Origin: Prorocentrum cordatum
Lineage: Eukaryota > Sar > Dinophyceae > Prorocentrales > Prorocentraceae
Assembly (NCBI GenBank): GCA_963575745.1
Contig: CAUYUJ010018309.1
Location: forward strand, 62,942 to 82,941
DNA: 20,000 nt
Direction: 5' to 3'
The notes beneath the pieces were generated by a model that made no database searches, was not told the DNA's origin, and saw nothing but the letters and a program-made list of their open reading frames with translations. Below, in pieces: positions 17,690 through 20,000 of the stretch (the first letter of the stretch is position 1; the number at the start of each line of letters is the position of its first letter). The position numbers were made by a program, and so were the translations under genes.

Positions 17690-17879
17690 CCCGTCCGCCT
17701 CCTCCGCAAATCCTCCTGCCTCTTCCTGGCTCCCCCCCCCCTCCCTCCCCCTCGCTTCTGCCACCCCCCACCCCTTGCCTCCTCCCTGGCCCTCCCCCTG
17801 CCCCTCCCCCTCGCTTCTGCCCCCCCCCCCCCGCCCCGTGCCTCCTCTCTGGCCCCCCCCCTCCCCCCCCCCCTGCCAG
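17690..17879. repeat. C-rich/CCT tract ending in an acceptor-like CAG
   Basis: Repeats of a CCCCTCGCTTCTGCC-type unit (about 17749, 17806) and several C homopolymers of 10 or more make 190 bases of pyrimidine. It ends CCCTGCCAG at 17879, followed at once by sequence with strong coding bias. Confidence 0.8.
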
Positions 17880-17961
17880 GCTCGCCCAGGACGGGGCCGA
17901 CGCGGGCGGCGAGTGGACCTCGCTGGCGTGCCTGGAGACGCTGGGCTGCGCGCACAGCCCC
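17880..17961 (+). CDS. Exon-like segment after a C-rich tract
   Basis: Frame 1 from 17881 reads LAQDGADAGGEWTSLACLET and then LGCAHS, with G or C at every third position. It begins directly after CCCTGCCAG, so the tract and this segment look like an intron 3' end and an exon on the plus strand. The right boundary is unclear; C-rich sequence resumes at 17957. The peptide is too short to assign. It could belong to the same transcription unit as the segments at 15224 and 15577. Confidence 0.35.
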
Positions 17962-18060
17962 CCCCGGGGGTGGGGGGGGAAGAGCAGGCGGCCGGGCGAC
18001 GCGGAGCGGCGCCCTCGGGGGCCGCCCCAGCCTCAGGGGCAGCGGCAGTGGGGGGTAGCC

Positions 18061-18126
18061 TCCTCCTCCTCCTCCTCAGTTCTCCTGCGCCTCCTCCTCC
18101 TCCTCCTCCTCCTCCTCCTCCTCCTC
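18061..18126. repeat. CCT microsatellite
   Basis: Near-pure CCT units, interrupted by CAGTTCTCCTGCG at 18077-18089. Pyrimidine is on the plus strand. Confidence 0.92.
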
Positions 18127-18364
18127 GCTCATTGGGGAACGAGGGGTCATAGGTTCGTGGTTTTCGGGCGTTGTCAGTTCTCGGCGATTTCCCAGCGTCG
18201 GGGTGCTTTCCAGCAGCTGCGCCTTGCCGAGAGCGTTCGGGGGGGGCCTGGATCGTCCCGAACGGCCGCCGGGGGGCCGAGTTATGACTCGAAACATCGA
18301 CCCTCAGTCGCCCATGAATCGCCAATAGGGGTCCGATAGCCCGCCGCGCCCAGGACAGTTTTGA

Positions 18365-18881
18365 TTTGCCATCGGCTCTCGCCGATGTATCGTTAATGTA
18401 TCGCCGATTCGAGCTCGGTGCTTTCCTCCTGAGCTGCCCCTTGTTGCCTCTCACAAGCAGTGCGGTGACCGCACCGTGCGGTGAGTCCGTGGGAATTCGG
18501 GGTGACCGCACGGATTTGGGACTCGGGTCGCTCTCCGAGGACGTCTCGGGCGACTGGTGCCTCGGAGGTTCCGTGCGGTGAGGTCCTTAGGGATTTCGAG
18601 GTCACCGCAAGGTCTGTCACCGCACCGTTGGGGGACCTCCAAGTGGCTTCGCGGGAGTCAGGGGCAACGACAGGGGAGGGGGCTGGTCCAGGGCGGCAAC
18701 GACGAGATTCGAGGTTCGAGGTTTTCTCGAGGAAACGAACACGGCATCTTATCGACACCGATCTGGGTCGTGGTCCATGCCGACCGTCGCCGATTCGCGA
18801 GGACGGTCTGCGAATTGACGATGTCCAAGATGTATCGGTGGCCGAATTATTGGCGATGCATCGCCGATTCCAAGTCCCGCG
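18365..18881. repeat. Dyad-rich stretch with TATCGCCGATTC and GTGCGGTGA motifs
   Basis: CATCGGC-TCTC-GCCGATG (18370-18387) is a 7-bp-stem hairpin. GGCGATGCATCGCC (18852-18865) is a perfect 14-base palindrome. TATCGCCGATTCGAG near 18399 and CATCGCCGATTCCAAG near 18860 are direct copies about 460 bp apart. Between them, GTGCGGTGA and its complement TCACCGCAC recur about six times, with the inverted pair CCGCAC-C-GTGCGG at 18469-18481. Open frames on both strands (for example plus 18481-19020) show no family features. Confidence 0.55.
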
Positions 18882-19294
18882 GATGGAAGAGATCCTCACG
18901 CCCTCGGACGTGTGGGGTCTTGGCGGCGCTCACGTTGCGAGGGCCGGGGGGCCGGCCTGCTCCGAGGGCGGGGGCACCTGTGGAAGCCCCCCTGCCCTCC
19001 GAGAAGCTGTCTCGGGCTGAGAAGCGAGCAGGAGGCGGCGCGGGGGGGGGGAGGGTCCGCCCCCCCCCCCCCAGGCACCCGGCGCTCTGCTCTCTCCTTG
19101 CATCGCCCCAGGGGCCCCGGCCCCTTCCCACGGGGGCAGCTCCTCGTCGCGGATCCGTCCTGGACGGCCACGGGGCCCGACGACGGGCCACGCGGTCCGA
19201 GAGCGAGGAGCCACGCCGGGGACGGGAACAAAAGGCCTCGTCGGAGATCTGGGCTCCACGCAGACGCCGTCCTCGCCTGGCACAACCTCGGCCA
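18882..19294. other. GC-rich unassigned region
   Basis: No recognised gene. The minus strand has a coding-like patch (IRDEELPPWEGAGAPGAMQG, about 19098-19157), but no domain is seen. G and C homopolymers lie at 19041-19075. Confidence 0.3.
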
Positions 19295-19450
19295 CGCGCA
19301 GAGGGGGGCAGGGGGAGGGGTGAAGGCTTCTTAAAAGCACCCCTGCTTCTCAGAAGGCGCGGGCCTTCTCTATATATAGACGTAAGGCCGACGCCTTCTA
19401 AGAAGCAGCCTCCTTTTAAGAAGCATCCCCCCCCTACCCCCCTCTGCGCG
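19295..19450. repeat. Long imperfect hairpin with palindromic tip
   Basis: The left arm (19295-19367) and right arm (19384-19450) are reverse complements over about 70 bases. The best blocks are GCTTCTTAAAAG with CTTTTAAGAAGC, CTGCTTCTCAGAAGGCG with CGCCTTCTAAGAAGCAG, and an outer GCGCAGAGGGGGG with CCCCCCTCTGCGC. The spacer holds TCTATATATAGA (19369-19380), itself a perfect 12-base palindrome on the same axis. It could be a foldback transposon remnant, a hairpin RNA source or a cruciform-forming site. Confidence 0.8.
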
Positions 19451-19645
19451 CGCCGCCAAGTCCTCGCCTTGCCCCCCCCCCCCCGGGTCCTCCGGCAGTG
19501 CGCCGAGAGGCTCGGTGCGTGCGGCGGCGCGCGCGGCGCGAGGGGAGACGAAAAAAGGAGCGCGCCAGGATGGGCCGGCGCGGCTCGCCCGCGCTGCTGC
19601 GCGGGCACCTGGTGGCAGTCCACGTGGGCCGGTCGGTGTTGCATG
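19451..19645. other. Short GC-rich segment, possibly coding
   Basis: A C tract (19475-19486) ends GGTCCTCCGGCAG at 19499, acceptor-like on the plus strand. The frame after it contains MGRRGSPALLRGHLVAVHVG (from 19569) with mostly G/C third positions. It is open but unrecognised and runs into the GGA tract. Confidence 0.25.
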
Positions 19646-19885
19646 CGAGAGGAGGAGGAGGAGGGGGAGGAGGAGGAGGAGGAGGAGGAGGAGGAGGAGG
19701 AGGAGGAGGAGAGGAGGGGGAGGGAGGGAGGAGGAGGGGGGAGGAGGTGGAGGTGGAGGAGGGAGGAGGTAGGAGAGGAGGAGGGGAGAGGAGGAGGAGA
19801 GGAGGAGGAAAGGAGAGAGGAGGAGAGGAGAGGGCAGGAGGAGGAGGGAGGAGGAGGAGGAGGTGGAGGAGGTGGTGGAGGACAG
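19646..19885. repeat. GGA purine tract, ~240 bp
   Basis: GAGGAGGAGG repeats with GGGGGAGG and GGTGG interruptions. The plus strand is nearly pure purine. The remaining 115 bases of the window hold no gene; GGTGCG-GGCCCT-CGCACC at 19979-19996 is a small hairpin. Confidence 0.93.
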
Positions 19886-20000
19886 GAGGAGGTCAGTGCT
19901 GGTGCCCTTCCCCGAGATCCGACGTTGCAAACAAATGGCAATTCTGTGATCGTTTTCTCATGCATTGTTTTGCCGATCGGTGCGGGCCCTCGCACCCCCT

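Noticed and set aside
18393-19020. Overlapping plus (18481-19020) and minus (18393-18899) open frames
   Set aside because: Both are open because of composition. Neither shows a domain, and the only repeated element is nucleotide-level dyads.
1-20000. CRISPR array or bacterial operon
   Set aside because: No short identical repeats with unique equal-length spacers, no cas-like genes, and no ribosome-binding-site-spaced gene series. The repeats are satellites and microsatellites.

Overview
The window looks like nuclear DNA of a dinoflagellate, most like a large, GC-rich Prorocentrum-type genome. That placement is inferred; no marker fixes the species. It rests on four things: very long trinucleotide microsatellites, several unrelated tandem-repeat families, a decayed LINE-type retroelement with reverse transcriptase and RNase H, and a CRT-like transporter read as one uninterrupted frame. 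A second candidate gene reads through if a 62-nt GC-AG intron is removed. Coding density is low, and most long open frames are translations of simple repeats.

Layout, left third (1-7080). A degenerate TCTTGGG-rich repeat (1-425) is followed by a short palindrome cluster (963-1078) and a ~590 bp CAT/ATC microsatellite (1405-1993). A pure GTC run follows (2363-2441). Then come two adjacent tandem arrays: a ~100 bp unit (about 2690-3680) and a ~280 bp higher-order unit carrying a paired dyad core (3713-4690). Diverged relatives of the 100 bp unit lie at about 5090-5330. An ~830 bp GAT microsatellite (5691-6527) closes this part.

Middle (7084-13632). A retroelement pseudogene (7084-10467) carries RT, a CCHC zinc knuckle, RNase H and a Cys-rich C-terminus. 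It is broken by three frame changes and one stop. GGA tracts flank it. The clearest intact gene is a CRT-like drug/metabolite transporter at 12124-13632, on the plus strand and apparently without introns.

Right third (13633-20000). This holds an exact 83 bp tandem repeat, a ~200 bp foldback structure (14684-14884), and a GC3-rich exon-like segment ending in GTGAGC (15224-15333). A candidate gene with a coiled coil and an SH3b-like module follows (15577-16844), then another exon-like segment after a C-rich tract (17880-17961). Next are a dyad-rich stretch (18365-18881), a long hairpin with a palindromic TATATA tip (19295-19450), and a GGA tract.

I see no operon, CRISPR, rRNA or convincing tRNA. 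The genes do not form an evident pathway. The main interest is structural: repeat architecture, foldback elements, and purine/pyrimidine tracts that change strand in step with the apparent gene orientation.
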